Positions 9,970 to 18,850 of a stretch of DNA of 60,300 nt are shown in pieces. Position numbers and translations under genes: made by a program. Source of the stretch: Nocardia tenerifensis NBRC 101015 (GTDB taxonomy: Bacteria > Actinomycetota > Actinomycetes > Mycobacteriales > Mycobacteriaceae). The stretch is taken from NCBI RefSeq assembly GCF_000308715.1, contig NZ_BAGH01000192.1, positions 1 to 60,300 of the forward strand. The letters are read 5' to 3'. Each line of letters opens with the position of its first letter. Within the stretch, counting starts at the first letter, position 1. The notes beneath the pieces are model-generated. The model was not told where the DNA came from. It saw nothing but the letters and a program-made list of their open reading frames with translations, and made no database searches.

Positions 9970-10379
9970 CGGACTCCTGTTCAACGGGGCGACGGGGCAT
10001 GAAACCTGGGGGACAGCGTAACTGGTCGTATGTCCGTCTCGGTGGGATCCGCGGCGGTGCGTTGGCAGGGGATTCGGGGAAGGGGAGGGGTTGAGTGGCG
10101 AGGCTTCTCGGCGGGTAGGGGGTGCGGCAACATCCAAAAGAGGGAATTTGCTTGGAGGACTGCCTCTCAGGAGCGGGCGCAGCACGGGTGACCGGCGGCC
10201 TGAAGGGCGGGCAAGGAACGTTCCTAACGAAAACAACATATAGATACGTAGATATGCGCATCTAACTATATAAAGCTTTCCACTCAGAACCTTCCACGAA
10301 TCACCTTTCGCCCAATCAAACCGACCCTGCCCCTCACCAGCCAAGACGAAGGGGCAGGGGCAGGGTCGACGGCCCGAAA
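9970..10379. other. Intergenic region with AT-rich island
   Basis: 410 bp between the GH1 and LLM genes. Near the GH1 start it is GC-rich with no gene. Positions about 10218-10275 are strikingly AT-rich (ATATAGATACGTAGATATG, then CTAACTATATAAAG, including the 8-bp palindrome ATGCGCAT) and are the likely GH1 promoter or upstream regulatory DNA. A terminator hairpin lies at 10322-10368. Confidence 0.5.
10322..10368 (-). terminator. Hairpin after the LLM oxidoreductase gene
   Basis: Perfect 13-bp inverted repeat: CGACCCTGCCCCT at 10322-10334 and AGGGGCAGGGTCG at 10356-10368, loop 21 nt, 12 bp beyond the LLM stop. No T-tract, as is usual in actinobacteria. Confidence 0.65.
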
Positions 10380-11318
10380 CTAACTCTCGGATGAACCCAG
10401 CGCAGCGAGCAGTTGAGCCCCGGCGGCGCGAGCAGGGGCGCGCATGACGAACCGGTCGAAGCCCCAACGCTTCTGGTGCCCGCGCAGCTCGGCGACGAGT
10501 TCATCGACCGTGCCGATCAATACATAAGGCGCGGTGAGCAACTCGGCGGCGCTGGTGGTCGGGGCGTCCGCAGCGAAGCGGGCACAGACGGCCTCGGCGT
10601 CGTCGGTGATCTGCACATGCTGGACGAGCGCCTCGAACGCGGGTGCGCGGCCGGCCTTCTCGGCGGCCGTCCGCGCGATCTCGACCTGGGCGTCGATCTG
10701 ATCGAGACGCCAGCGCGTTTCGTGATTGTGTCCGTCGGCCAGGGTCCGCCCGAGCCCGGAGAACCCGACGATGTCCGCGGTCTCGGCGGCGTAGCGCAGC
10801 ACGCGATTCCCGTTGCCGCCGACCAGAACCGGCACCGGCTCCTGTACGGGCCGCGGTCGCGTGAGCACCGCGTCGCGAAGCCGGACGTGATCACCGTCGA
10901 AGGTGACGGTCTCGCCCGCGAGCAACCGGCGCGTGGCGTCGGTGACCTCGATCATCCGGCTGACGCGGTGGGCGGCCGACGGGTGTGCGCGGCCCTGCAT
11001 GGTCCATTCCGCGGGGGTGTGCCCGGCGCCGATGCCGAACAGCGCGCGCCCGCCGGAGACGAGGTCGAGCGTGGCGACCTCACCCGCGAGCAGGAACGGC
11101 TCCCACATCCCGGCATTGATCACATTGGTGCCGAGCCGGATCGTCTCGGTGGCCGTCGCGGCGGCGGCGAGCGCGACGAACGGTGCGGCGAACGACCCGG
11201 GATGGTCGGGCACCATGAGCGCGTCGAACCCGTCCTGCTCGCAGCCGCGGGCGAAGTCCGGCCAGGACCCCACCTCGATCACGTCGGCGGTCATCGAGAA
11301 TTTGATCGGAGCGTGCAT
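10380..11318 (-). CDS. LLM-class F420-dependent oxidoreductase
   Basis: A 312-residue luciferase-like monooxygenase-fold protein. It shows the TIM-barrel start IKFSMTADV, DALMVPDHPG, the TETIRLGTNVINAG strand and GGRALFGIGAGHTPAEW, all typical of the F420-dependent TIGR03621 group. Such enzymes use the deazaflavin F420 for hydride transfer; the substrate is unknown. A GGAAGGGAGG Shine-Dalgarno precedes ATG 11318. It is monocistronic, ending at a strong hairpin. Confidence 0.9.
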   Translation of the reverse strand: MHAPIKFSMTADVIEVGSWPDFARGCEQDGFDALMVPDHPGSFAAPFVALAAAATATETIRLGTNVINAGMWEPFLLAGEVATLDLVSGGRALFGIGAGHTPAEWTMQGRAHPSAAHRVSRMIEVTDATRRLLAGETVTFDGDHVRLRDAVLTRPRPVQEPVPVLVGGNGNRVLRYAAETADIVGFSGLGRTLADGHNHETRWRLDQIDAQVEIARTAAEKAGRAPAFEALVQHVQITDDAEAVCARFAADAPTTSAAELLTAPYVLIGTVDELVAELRGHQKRWGFDRFVMRAPARAAGAQLLAALGSSES

Positions 11319-11397
11319 GCTCGACCTCCCTTCCGCGCTGGACGCTAATTCGGGAGTCGGTGCGGCGTCAGCGATTCCGCTGAGGGCGAATTCGGGC

Positions 11398-13719
11398 TCA
11401 GCGGAATCGACCGGTGCCGCCCGGACGGCGGCCCGCTCCGACGAGGTCCGATGCGTCGCGACGGTGTTCGTCGGCGAGCATCGGTTCGCTGAGCCCGACG
11501 CGTTCGTGCAGGCGCGTCATCCAGGCCGGCGCCCACCAGCAGCGGTCGCCGAGCAGTTTCATCACGGCGGGCACCAGGAGCATGCGCAGGATGGTGGCGT
11601 CGATGATGAGCGCGGCGATCATGCCGTAGGCGATGTACTGCATCATCACCAGTTTGGAGAAGGCGAACGCGCCGGTGACGACGAGCAGGATGAGCGCGGC
11701 GGCGGTGATGATGCGGCCGGTGTGCGCGGCGCCGGTGCGGATGGCCTCGGTGGTGCTCGCGCCCTTGGCGCGGGCCTCGACCATGCGCGACAGCAGGAAT
11801 ACCTCGTAGTCGGTGGACAGGCCGTAGATGATGGCGATGATCAGCACGAGGACCGCGGCCTGGATCGGCTGCGGGGTGAAGTTGAGCAGGCCGGACCCGT
11901 TGCCGTCGACGAAGATCCAGGTGAGGGTGCCGAGGGTGGAGCCGAGGCCCAGCGCGCTCATGAGCGCGGCTTTGATCGGCAGGATCAGGGAGCCGAAGGT
12001 GAGGAACATGAGCACCGTGGTGAGCAGGAGCACCACCGCGACCATGAACGGGATGCGGCCCAGAAGGCCGTCGATGGAGTCCTTTTGGATCGCGGGCTGG
12101 CCGCCGACGAGCATGGTCACGCCGTCGGGTAGGTCGATGGCGCGCAGATAGTCGATGGTCTTGTCGGCGTTCTCTACGGCGAGCGCCGCTTCGGTGCGGT
12201 AGACGCCGTGGCGTTCGGACGAGGATTCGGGCGTGTTGAACGGGCCGTTTCCGCCGGGCGGGGTGAGCAGGCCCGGCGCTCGATTGGCCTGCTTCAGGAC
12301 GTCGCCGATGGCGATGGTGTCCTCGGAGATGAAGACGAGCTGGACGGGGTCGGCTTTGCGAATGGGGAAGGTCTTGTCGAATTCCTGCTGCGCGACTCGC
12401 GTTGGATTGTCCGGTGGCAGATACGTTTCGCTGAATCCGCCGAAGGCGATGTTCTTGACCGGAATGATGAGCAGTAGCAGGCCGATGAAGATCGGCACGG
12501 CGACGCGTGTGGGGTGGCGCATGACCCAGCCGGTGGAGCGGCCCCAGAAGCCGTTCTCGATCTCCTCGGCGGTCTTGGTGTTGCCGAAGCGCTGGATGCC
12601 GAGCATGTCCACGCGCGGGCCGAGAATGCTCAGCATCGCGGGCAGGACCGTGAGCGCGGTGAGTGCGGCGAGGGAGACCGTGGCGATGGAGCCGTAGGCC
12701 ATCGATCGGAGGAAGCCCTGCGGGAACAGCAGCAGGCCGCCGAGGCTGACGATGATCATGGTCGCGGAGAACACCACGGTGCGGCCCGCGGTCATCACGG
12801 CGCGGCGCACGGCGGTCGGGGTGTCGTAGCCCTCGGCGAGTTCCTCGCGGAATCGGCTGACGATGAACAGTCCGTAGTCGATGGCCAGGCCGACGCCGAT
12901 CATCGAGACGACGCCGGAGACAAAGGAATTCACGTCGGTGAACTCGGTGAACGCGCGGATGATGCCGTTGGCGCCGAGGACGGTGAGCCCGCCGACGACC
13001 AGCGGCAGTGCGGCGGCGACCAATCCGCCGAAGATGAAGAACAGCAGCACGGCCACGACGGGGAAGGCGACGACCTCCATGAGGTGGATGTCCTCGTCGA
13101 GTGAGTCGGTCAGTGTCACTGCGACGGGTTGTAGGCCGGCGACCTGGACGTCTATGCCGGGGATATAGAAGGCGTCGGCGACCTTGCGGAAGTTGTTCAC
13201 GATCTCGGTGTCGGTGTCGCCCTTGATGGCGATGGAGGCGAAGGCGCGGTGGAGTTCGGGTTTGCCGAAGACGCTGCGTTGCTGCTGGCCGGTGTCGGTG
13301 CGCCAGTAGGAGCCGTTGATCGCGAGGATCTCGTCGGGGTGGCGGGGGATGAGGCTGTTGAGGTTGTCGACGATCTTGTCGCTGAAGCTCGGATCGTCCA
13401 GCGATATGCCGTCGGGGGCGGTGTAGAGGACGAGGACGTCGGAGCGGTGGTCGCGGTCGAAGGCGGCGTCGGCCAGTCGTGCGGCGTCGGCCGATTCCGA
13501 GGTCGGGTCGTCGAGTCCGCTCGAGCTCAGGTGCTGGGACAGGTCGGAGCCGTACGCGCCGAGGGCGAGCAGCGCGGCGCCGACGAGGCCGATGACGACG
13601 AAGCGGAAGCGGTGTACGAAGTCTCCCCAGCGCGCGAACATCAAGCGACTCTTCGGGTGTGCGGACAGGTCGGTCGGGGGTGGAGCGGCCTGAGGGCACG
13701 GATCATCAAGGGACTGCAT
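11398..13719 (-). CDS. MMPL family RND transporter
   Basis: An approximately 770-residue inner-membrane transporter of the MMPL group, which exports lipids or drugs by proton motive force. There are two homologous halves: TM1 near FRFVVIGLVGAALLALGAYG, a large periplasmic loop, a five-TM block containing GVGLAIDYGLFIVSRFREEL, then a second loop and a TM block with IYGLSTDYEVFLLSRM. The GxxxDY(G/E) motifs hold the proton-relay Asp-Tyr pairs. The start is uncertain: ATG 13719 gives a Pro-rich 26-residue tail, while ATG 13641 (MFARWGDF) is the typical family N-terminus. It lies downstream of a MarR gene on the same strand. Confidence 0.93.
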   Translation of the reverse strand: MQSLDDPCPQAAPPPTDLSAHPKSRLMFARWGDFVHRFRFVVIGLVGAALLALGAYGSDLSQHLSSSGLDDPTSESADAARLADAAFDRDHRSDVLVLYTAPDGISLDDPSFSDKIVDNLNSLIPRHPDEILAINGSYWRTDTGQQQRSVFGKPELHRAFASIAIKGDTDTEIVNNFRKVADAFYIPGIDVQVAGLQPVAVTLTDSLDEDIHLMEVVAFPVVAVLLFFIFGGLVAAALPLVVGGLTVLGANGIIRAFTEFTDVNSFVSGVVSMIGVGLAIDYGLFIVSRFREELAEGYDTPTAVRRAVMTAGRTVVFSATMIIVSLGGLLLFPQGFLRSMAYGSIATVSLAALTALTVLPAMLSILGPRVDMLGIQRFGNTKTAEEIENGFWGRSTGWVMRHPTRVAVPIFIGLLLLIIPVKNIAFGGFSETYLPPDNPTRVAQQEFDKTFPIRKADPVQLVFISEDTIAIGDVLKQANRAPGLLTPPGGNGPFNTPESSSERHGVYRTEAALAVENADKTIDYLRAIDLPDGVTMLVGGQPAIQKDSIDGLLGRIPFMVAVVLLLTTVLMFLTFGSLILPIKAALMSALGLGSTLGTLTWIFVDGNGSGLLNFTPQPIQAAVLVLIIAIIYGLSTDYEVFLLSRMVEARAKGASTTEAIRTGAAHTGRIITAAALILLVVTGAFAFSKLVMMQYIAYGMIAALIIDATILRMLLVPAVMKLLGDRCWWAPAWMTRLHERVGLSEPMLADEHRRDASDLVGAGRRPGGTGRFR

Positions 13720-13794
13720 CCTTCCGGTGGTCGCGCCCGATGTGCGCGTTATCCAACCTACCGGCGTCGTGGAGTGGTCTCCCTGAGAGTTTTC

Positions 13795-14247
13795 CTAGGA
13801 AATGTCGGTCGGGCCAAGGATTTTGCCCAATGTTTCGGTGAGGGTGTGCAGTTCGGCCTGGTCGAGTCTGCCCGCGAAGCGTTGTTCGATGCCGGCGAGG
13901 TAGCGCGGGGCGGCTTCGCGCAGGCGGGTGCGTCCGGCGTCGGTGATGGTGACGAAGGCGGATCGGCCGTCGTCGGGGTTGGCCTCGCGGGTGACGAGTC
14001 CGGCGTGCTCGAGTTCGGTGACCAGGCGGCTGACTCGGGTGCGGCTGAGGACTACGCGTTCGCCGAGGTCGGTCATGCGCAGGGGTGGGACGCCGTCGAG
14101 TTCGAGCAGGACGTCGTACCAGGCGAGGGGGAGTCCGGCGGTCTTGCGCAGGTCCGCGTCGAGTTGCGGCACGAGTTCGGCGTGCACGCGCAGCAGCGCG
14201 GACCAGGCTTTGCCTGCCGCGCGGCGGTGGGGGTCGGTGGGTGCCAC
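13795..14247 (-). CDS. MarR family regulator
   Basis: A 150-residue winged-helix regulator (ERVVLSRTRVSRLVTELEHAGLV recognition helix region; DDGRSAFVTITDAGR wing). The GTG start at 14247 is preceded at 6 nt by TAAGCT, suggesting a leaderless mRNA. It is divergent from a rhodanese and upstream of the MMPL transporter, so it may control either. An inverted repeat lies in the divergent promoter. Confidence 0.9.
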   Translation of the reverse strand: MAPTDPHRRAAGKAWSALLRVHAELVPQLDADLRKTAGLPLAWYDVLLELDGVPPLRMTDLGERVVLSRTRVSRLVTELEHAGLVTREANPDDGRSAFVTITDAGRTRLREAAPRYLAGIEQRFAGRLDQAELHTLTETLGKILGPTDIS

Positions 14248-14263
14248 GGTGCGAGCTTACCTA

Positions 14264-14306
14264 CTTGTGTGCGCCCGCACGCATATAGTAGCGTGCACAC
14301 GCACAT
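14264..14306. promoter_or_regulatory. Divergent promoter with MarR-type inverted repeats
   Basis: CACGC-atatagta-GCGTG (about 14278-14295) is nested inside TGTGTGCG ... CACGCACA. A TATAGT hexamer sits in the centre. The position between the MarR gene and the rhodanese fits an operator that would shut both promoters. Confidence 0.5.
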
Positions 14307-14333
14307 AAATTGTGTTCGGAGGAAGGAAATCAC

Positions 14334-14675
14334 ATGACCGATGTCATCGCCCGCGAAGAGCTCGCCGCCGCGATCGAGGCCGGCTCGGTGACGGTGCTCG
14401 ACACGCTCGGGCCCGGCTACTACGAGAAGGCGCATCTGCCCGGGGCGCGGGTGCTGGTCGAGTCTGATGTGGAATCTGTTGCGGGGCAATTGCTTCCGGA
14501 TCGGGACGCGGCCATCGTCACGTACTGCTCGAACGAGGCGTGCCGCAACAGTGAGAACGTCGCCGTCAAGTTGCGCGCGCTGGGCTATACGAATGTGCGC
14601 GCGTATCGGGCGGGGATTCAGGACTGGTCGGAGGCGGGACTGCCGATCGAGCAAGGGGTCGCCGAAGCGGTGTGA
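14334..14675 (+). CDS. Rhodanese-like domain protein
   Basis: A 113-residue single-domain rhodanese. The active-site loop is TYCSNEACRNSENVA with the catalytic-type Cys, and the usual flanking elements are present (VTVLDTLGPGYYEKAHLPGA at the start, GYTNVRAYRAGIQDW near the end). The probable role is sulfur transfer or a persulfide-based redox function. ATG 14334 follows GGAGGAAGG. It is divergent from a MarR gene, which suggests redox or electrophile-responsive control. Confidence 0.9.
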   Translation: MTDVIAREELAAAIEAGSVTVLDTLGPGYYEKAHLPGARVLVESDVESVAGQLLPDRDAAIVTYCSNEACRNSENVAVKLRALGYTNVRAYRAGIQDWSEAGLPIEQGVAEAV

Positions 14676-14688
14676 ACTTGCGGTGTGG

Positions 14689-14727
14689 TCTAGCTGTGCT
14701 AGATTGATTAGCAACGCTAGATCTACA
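14689..14727. promoter_or_regulatory. CTAG-containing palindrome cluster before the DUF1772 gene
   Basis: TCTAG-CTGTG-CTAGA (14689-14703), TTAGC-aa-CGCTAG-like symmetry (14708-14720) and TAGATCTA (14717-14724) lie immediately before the gene. The repeated GCTAGAT units look like an operator array for an unidentified regulator. Confidence 0.4.
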
Positions 14728-14740
14728 GACGGAGTCACTC

Positions 14741-15217
14741 ATGTTCAGCACAGTCGTCCAGATTCTCGGCATCGTGGCGATTCTCGCCAACGCCGTCGTC
14801 TACGGCACCGACGCCGGCTACGCCATCATCACGCGACCGGTGTACGCGCGATTGGACGACGCCACCGTCACTGCCTCGGCGGGGTGGGGTCACTACTACG
14901 GCGACCGCAGGATGCCGATCGTCGGGGCGGGCGGTGTCGTCACGGCGGTGCTGACCGCCGTGCTGGCCGCGGTCGGTGGCTACGTCGGCGCCGCGGTGGC
15001 GGCGGGCATCGCGGTGGCGGCGCTGGCGAGCTGGCTGGCCATCTATGTGCGCGTGGCCAAGCCGGTGAACACGCAGCAGACCGCCGCCGCGCAGGCGGGC
15101 ATCACCCCGCCGAACGCCCGTGCGCTGCAGGACAAGTGGGACAGCGTGGTGAACGCGCGCGTCGCGCTGCAGTTCATCGCGGTCGCGGGGCTGAGCGCGG
15201 CGGTCGCGCTGGCGTGA
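14741..15217 (+). CDS. DUF1772 (anthrone-oxygenase-like) membrane protein
   Basis: A 158-residue protein with about four hydrophobic segments (residues 5-30, 65-90, 92-108, 138-157) and the DUF1772 signature PVNTQQTAAAQAG-PPNARALQDKWD. Some fungal relatives oxygenate anthrones; in bacteria the function is unknown. GGAG lies 8 nt before the ATG, with a palindrome cluster upstream. A decayed copy of the same family lies at about 27972-28088. It ends at a long hairpin. Confidence 0.85.
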   Translation: MFSTVVQILGIVAILANAVVYGTDAGYAIITRPVYARLDDATVTASAGWGHYYGDRRMPIVGAGGVVTAVLTAVLAAVGGYVGAAVAAGIAVAALASWLAIYVRVAKPVNTQQTAAAQAGITPPNARALQDKWDSVVNARVALQFIAVAGLSAAVALA

Positions 15218-15221
15218 GGGA

Positions 15222-15252
15222 CGGTGCGGCCGATCCGGGATCGGCCGCACCG
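15222..15252. terminator. Bidirectional terminator hairpin
   Basis: CGGTGCGGCCGATCC (15222-15236) faces GGATCGGCCGCACCG (15238-15252), a 15-bp perfect repeat between two convergent genes (stops at 15217 and 15261). Confidence 0.8.
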
Positions 15253-15260
15253 CCGTGTGG

Positions 15261-15848
15261 TCAGCGCCCGAACTCGATCACGAGCGGGTGGCCGGTGTCG
15301 AACCAATAGCGGTGCAGCTGTTGGGCTTTGGCGCGGCTCGGCCGCCCGCGCAGGTGCAGGGCGCACTCGCCGTAGTCGGCGGCAACGACGGTTTCGCACA
15401 GGATCGTGCGCGCGATGGCGCACTCGGTCGGGTCGGTGATCTCGCGGGCCGTGCCCTCGAAGGTGCCCTCCGGCAGGCGGATTCGCACGCGCGGGTGGGC
15501 GCGGATGTTGAGCAGCCATCCGCTCGCGGCGGCCGGCGCGGTCATCGCGAGGTGCGGCGGGACCAGTTGCACGAGGTAGGCGCGGTCGTCCCGGCGGATC
15601 ACGCGGACACACTTGCGCCGCTTTCTCCCGGTCTTACGGCCTGTCGTGGTGATCACTCCATAGCCCCGTGGCGGGCGGAGCAGGAACCACGGCAGCATGG
15701 CGGCGCTGAGCAGGCGTCCGGCGCGGGCGGTGCGCACCAGGTGCGTGTGTTTCCCGGCTTCGGCCGTCGCGGCGATCCGGATGTCCGCCAGCCGTTGGTG
15801 GCTCGCGGGTGTGGTGTCGCCGGTCGCTGGGTCCGCCATAGCGTCCAT
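15261..15848 (-). CDS. DDN-like deazaflavin-dependent nitroreductase family protein
   Basis: A protein of about 195 residues with the split-barrel F420-binding fold: YGVITTTGRKTGRKRRKC, VQLVPPHLAMT and the WLLNIRAHPRVRIRLPEG motif. Relatives such as Ddn use F420H2 to reduce quinones or nitro compounds. Either ATG 15848 or 15839 can be the start. It is divergent from a second member of the same superfamily at 15995. Confidence 0.87.
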   Translation of the reverse strand: MDAMADPATGDTTPASHQRLADIRIAATAEAGKHTHLVRTARAGRLLSAAMLPWFLLRPPRGYGVITTTGRKTGRKRRKCVRVIRRDDRAYLVQLVPPHLAMTAPAAASGWLLNIRAHPRVRIRLPEGTFEGTAREITDPTECAIARTILCETVVAADYGECALHLRGRPSRAKAQQLHRYWFDTGHPLVIEFGR

Positions 15849-15994
15849 GGTCCGCCGCGCGCGGGCGGCCCGGACCGGTTTCGTCGATCGTGGAGCGTTG
15901 TCTGTCAACGTCTTTGCGTGGTCGCGGTGTGACATGCCCCTCGGTCCCGGCCCGGCGGTGCCGTCGGCGCGCGCGGACATGTCAGGATTCTGGC

Positions 15995-16471
15995 ATGGTG
16001 TCGAATCCGCTGCCGTCGATCGCACGCAGGCTGGCCCAGCAGCGCTGGGTGATGCGCACCGCGCCCGTCGTGATTCCGGCGGAACGCGCGGTTCGGCGCT
16101 GGACCGACGGCCGTCGGGGCGTGCTCGATCTGGTCGGGCTGCCCTCGATCGAGGTCACCGTCGCCGGCCGCAAGACCGGCCTGCCGCGCACGACGTCGCT
16201 GCTCTATGTGCCGCGCGGCGAGGACTTCCTCGTGCTCGGCTCGAACTGGGGCAGTCCGAAACATCCGGTGTGGTCGGCGAATCTGCGGGCCGCGCGGACC
16301 GCGACCGTGCGGCACCGGGGCGAGCAGTTCACCGTCGCGGTCACCGAGCTCACCGGCGTCGAGCGGAAACCGGCCTGGGATCTGGCCGTCGAGTTCTGGC
16401 CCGGCTACGAGATGGAGTACGAGCTGTCCGGGGGTCGCCGGTTCCGGATGTTCGTCCTGCGCCGGATCTGA
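15995..16471 (+). CDS. DDN-like deazaflavin-dependent nitroreductase family protein
   Basis: A 158-residue protein of the same family as its divergent neighbour: VTVAGRKTGLPRTTSLLYVP, LGSNWGSPKHPVWSANLRA and an AWDLAVEFWPGYEMEYEL tail. It probably binds F420; the substrate is unknown. ATG 15995 starts at the usual family N-terminus. Confidence 0.87.
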   Translation: MVSNPLPSIARRLAQQRWVMRTAPVVIPAERAVRRWTDGRRGVLDLVGLPSIEVTVAGRKTGLPRTTSLLYVPRGEDFLVLGSNWGSPKHPVWSANLRAARTATVRHRGEQFTVAVTELTGVERKPAWDLAVEFWPGYEMEYELSGGRRFRMFVLRRI

Positions 16472-16549
16472 AATGTGTTCGCGGCGGCCGGGAATCGGCC
16501 CCGCGGACGTAGCCCCCACTTTGTCGGCGGTCCCGGTTACGGTGGGACG

Positions 16550-18850
16550 GTGACCACGCATCTGACGCACTGGGGCGCCTTCGAGGCAGACAGCGATGGT
16601 GATCGGCTGACGGCCGTGCGGCCGTGGCGCGACGATCCGGAACCGACACGGCTGATCGAGAACGTCGCGTCCGCACAGCACCATCCGACCAGGATCGATC
16701 AACCCTATGTCCGGAAGGGCTGGCTGACGCACGGGCCGGGCGCGCCCGGGCGGGGGACCGAGCCGTTCGTGCCGGTGTCGTGGGAGACCGCACTGGACCT
16801 GCTCGCCGGTGAGCTCGGACGGGTGTATCGCGAGCACGGGGCCGAGGCCGTGTACGGCGGGTCCTACGGGTGGGCGAGCGCGGGACGGTTCCATCACGCG
16901 CAGAGTCAGGTGCACAGGTTTCTGAACTGCCTGGGCGGATTCGTCCGGCACGTCAACAGCTACAGCCTCGGGGTGTCGGAGGTGCTGCTGCCGCACGTGT
17001 TCGGCCACCTCGGCTTCGTGCTGCAGGAGGCGATGTCGAAGACGATGCTGGTGCGGCACACGGAGTTGGTGGTGGCATTCGGCGGGATCTCGCCGAAGAA
17101 CTCGGTGGTCTCGCCGGGCGGTGTGTCCCGGCACAACACGCGGGGCTGGATCGGTGACGCGCGGGCGCGTGGCTGCCGGTTCGTGTCGATCTCGCCGCTG
17201 CGTGACGACACTCCGGCCGAGGCGAAGGCCGAATGGCTCGCCCCGCTGCCGGGCAGCGACACCGCGCTCATGCTGGCGCTGGCGCAGGTCCTCGACGCGG
17301 AAGGGTTGGCGGACAAGGGGTTTCTGGACCGGTACACGGTCGGTTACGAGCGTTTCGCCGGCTATCTACGCGGCGAGACGGACGGGATCGTCAAGTCACC
17401 GGAGTGGGCCGCGGCGCTCACCGGCCTGCCCGCCGAGCGGATTCGGTCGCTCGCGCGAGAGATGGCGGGCGCGCGGACCTTCGTGACCGTCGGCTGGTCG
17501 TTGCAGCGGGCGCAGTACGGCGAGCAGCCGCTGTGGATGGGCGTGGTGCTCGCGGCCATGCTCGGCCAGATCGGGCTACCCGGCGGCGGTTTCGGGCACG
17601 GGTACGGCTCCTCGGCGACGGTGGGCGAGCCGGCGCGGGAGTTCTCGCCGCCGCGATTCCCGCAGGGCCACAACGGGGTCGACGCGTTCATTCCGGTGGC
17701 GCGCATCGCCGACATGCTGCTGAATCCCGGCCGGCCCTTCGACTACAACGGGCAGCGCCTGGTCTACCCCGATATCCGGCTGGTCTACTGGGCCGGGGGC
17801 AACCCCTTCCACCATCACCAGGACCTGGCCCGGCTGCGCGCGGCGTTCAGCCGGCCGGAGACCGTGGTGGTGCACGATCCGTTCTGGTCGTCGACCGCGC
17901 GGCACGCCGACATCGTGCTCCCGTCGACCATGACGATCGAACGCGACGACTACGGCGCGGGGGAGAACGACCGCGTCCTGTTCCGGATGAAGGCGATCAC
18001 CCAGCCGCACGCCGCCGCGCGGGACGACTACGCCATCTTCGGCGAGCTGGCCGAACGCCTCGGCATCGGCAAGGAATTCACCGAGGGCCGCACCGCCATG
18101 GAGTGGCTGCGCCACCTCTACGAGGACTGGCGGCAGCGCCACAGCGGACACGACCTGCCCGACTTCGACACCTTCTGGGCCGGTGAACAGATCGAGCTGC
18201 CCGTGCCCGACCCCGATCAGGTGTTCGCCGCCCGGTTCCGCGCCGACCCCGACCGCTACCCGCTCGGCACGCCCAGCGGCAAGATCGAGATCTTCTCCGA
18301 GACGATCGACGGCTTCGGTTACGCCGACTGCCCCGGCCACCCCACCTGGCTCGAACCCGAGGAATGGTTGGGCGGACCGGCCGCCGCGGAGTTCCCACTG
18401 CAGTTGGTCGCCAATCAGCCGCGCTCGAAACTGCACAGCCAACTCGACGTCGGTGCGTTCAGCCAATCCACCAAGGTCCGCGGCCGCGAACCGGTCCGGC
18501 TACACCCCCGCGACGCCGCCGCCCGCGACCTCCACGACGGCGACCTCGTGCGCATCCACAGCAAACGCGGCAGCTGCCTGGCCGGCCTCATCGTCGACGA
18601 CGCCGTCCGCCCCGGCGTAGCCCAGCTCTCCACCGGTGCCTGGTACGACCCCGACCCCGCCAACCCCGCCTTCTGCCGCCACGGCAACCCCAACGTCCTC
18701 ACCCCCGACCGCCCGTCCTCCACGCTGAGTCAGGGGTGCACAGGGCAGCTCTCGCTCGTGGAGATCGAGCGCTATGTCGGCACACTGCCCCCGTTGACGG
18801 TCGATAAGCCGCCGGTCACCGAACCCGAAGTGCCGCAACAAGTGTCGTGA
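16550..18850 (+). CDS. Molybdopterin oxidoreductase, BisC/DMSO-reductase type, cytoplasmic
   Basis: A 766-residue Mo-bis-MGD enzyme. Motifs include GSYGWASAGRFHHAQSQVH, where the Ser after GWA is expected to ligate Mo as in BisC/TorA, QRAQYGEQPLWMGV, WAGGNPFHHHQDL and a C-terminal MGD-binding domain (NQPRSKLHSQLD). It has no N-terminal Fe-S cysteines and no Tat signal, so it is probably a cytoplasmic S- or N-oxide reductase such as biotin or methionine sulfoxide reductase. GTG 16550 is preceded at 6 nt by TACGGT, implying a leaderless transcript. The next gene overlaps its stop. Confidence 0.9.
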   Translation: MTTHLTHWGAFEADSDGDRLTAVRPWRDDPEPTRLIENVASAQHHPTRIDQPYVRKGWLTHGPGAPGRGTEPFVPVSWETALDLLAGELGRVYREHGAEAVYGGSYGWASAGRFHHAQSQVHRFLNCLGGFVRHVNSYSLGVSEVLLPHVFGHLGFVLQEAMSKTMLVRHTELVVAFGGISPKNSVVSPGGVSRHNTRGWIGDARARGCRFVSISPLRDDTPAEAKAEWLAPLPGSDTALMLALAQVLDAEGLADKGFLDRYTVGYERFAGYLRGETDGIVKSPEWAAALTGLPAERIRSLAREMAGARTFVTVGWSLQRAQYGEQPLWMGVVLAAMLGQIGLPGGGFGHGYGSSATVGEPAREFSPPRFPQGHNGVDAFIPVARIADMLLNPGRPFDYNGQRLVYPDIRLVYWAGGNPFHHHQDLARLRAAFSRPETVVVHDPFWSSTARHADIVLPSTMTIERDDYGAGENDRVLFRMKAITQPHAAARDDYAIFGELAERLGIGKEFTEGRTAMEWLRHLYEDWRQRHSGHDLPDFDTFWAGEQIELPVPDPDQVFAARFRADPDRYPLGTPSGKIEIFSETIDGFGYADCPGHPTWLEPEEWLGGPAAAEFPLQLVANQPRSKLHSQLDVGAFSQSTKVRGREPVRLHPRDAAARDLHDGDLVRIHSKRGSCLAGLIVDDAVRPGVAQLSTGAWYDPDPANPAFCRHGNPNVLTPDRPSSTLSQGCTGQLSLVEIERYVGTLPPLTVDKPPVTEPEVPQQVS

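Noticed and set aside
11345..13699. 784-residue Arg/His-rich open frame on the minus strand.
   Set aside because: It is the out-of-frame shadow of the MMPL transporter; composition is that of GC-rich antisense or alternate-frame DNA.
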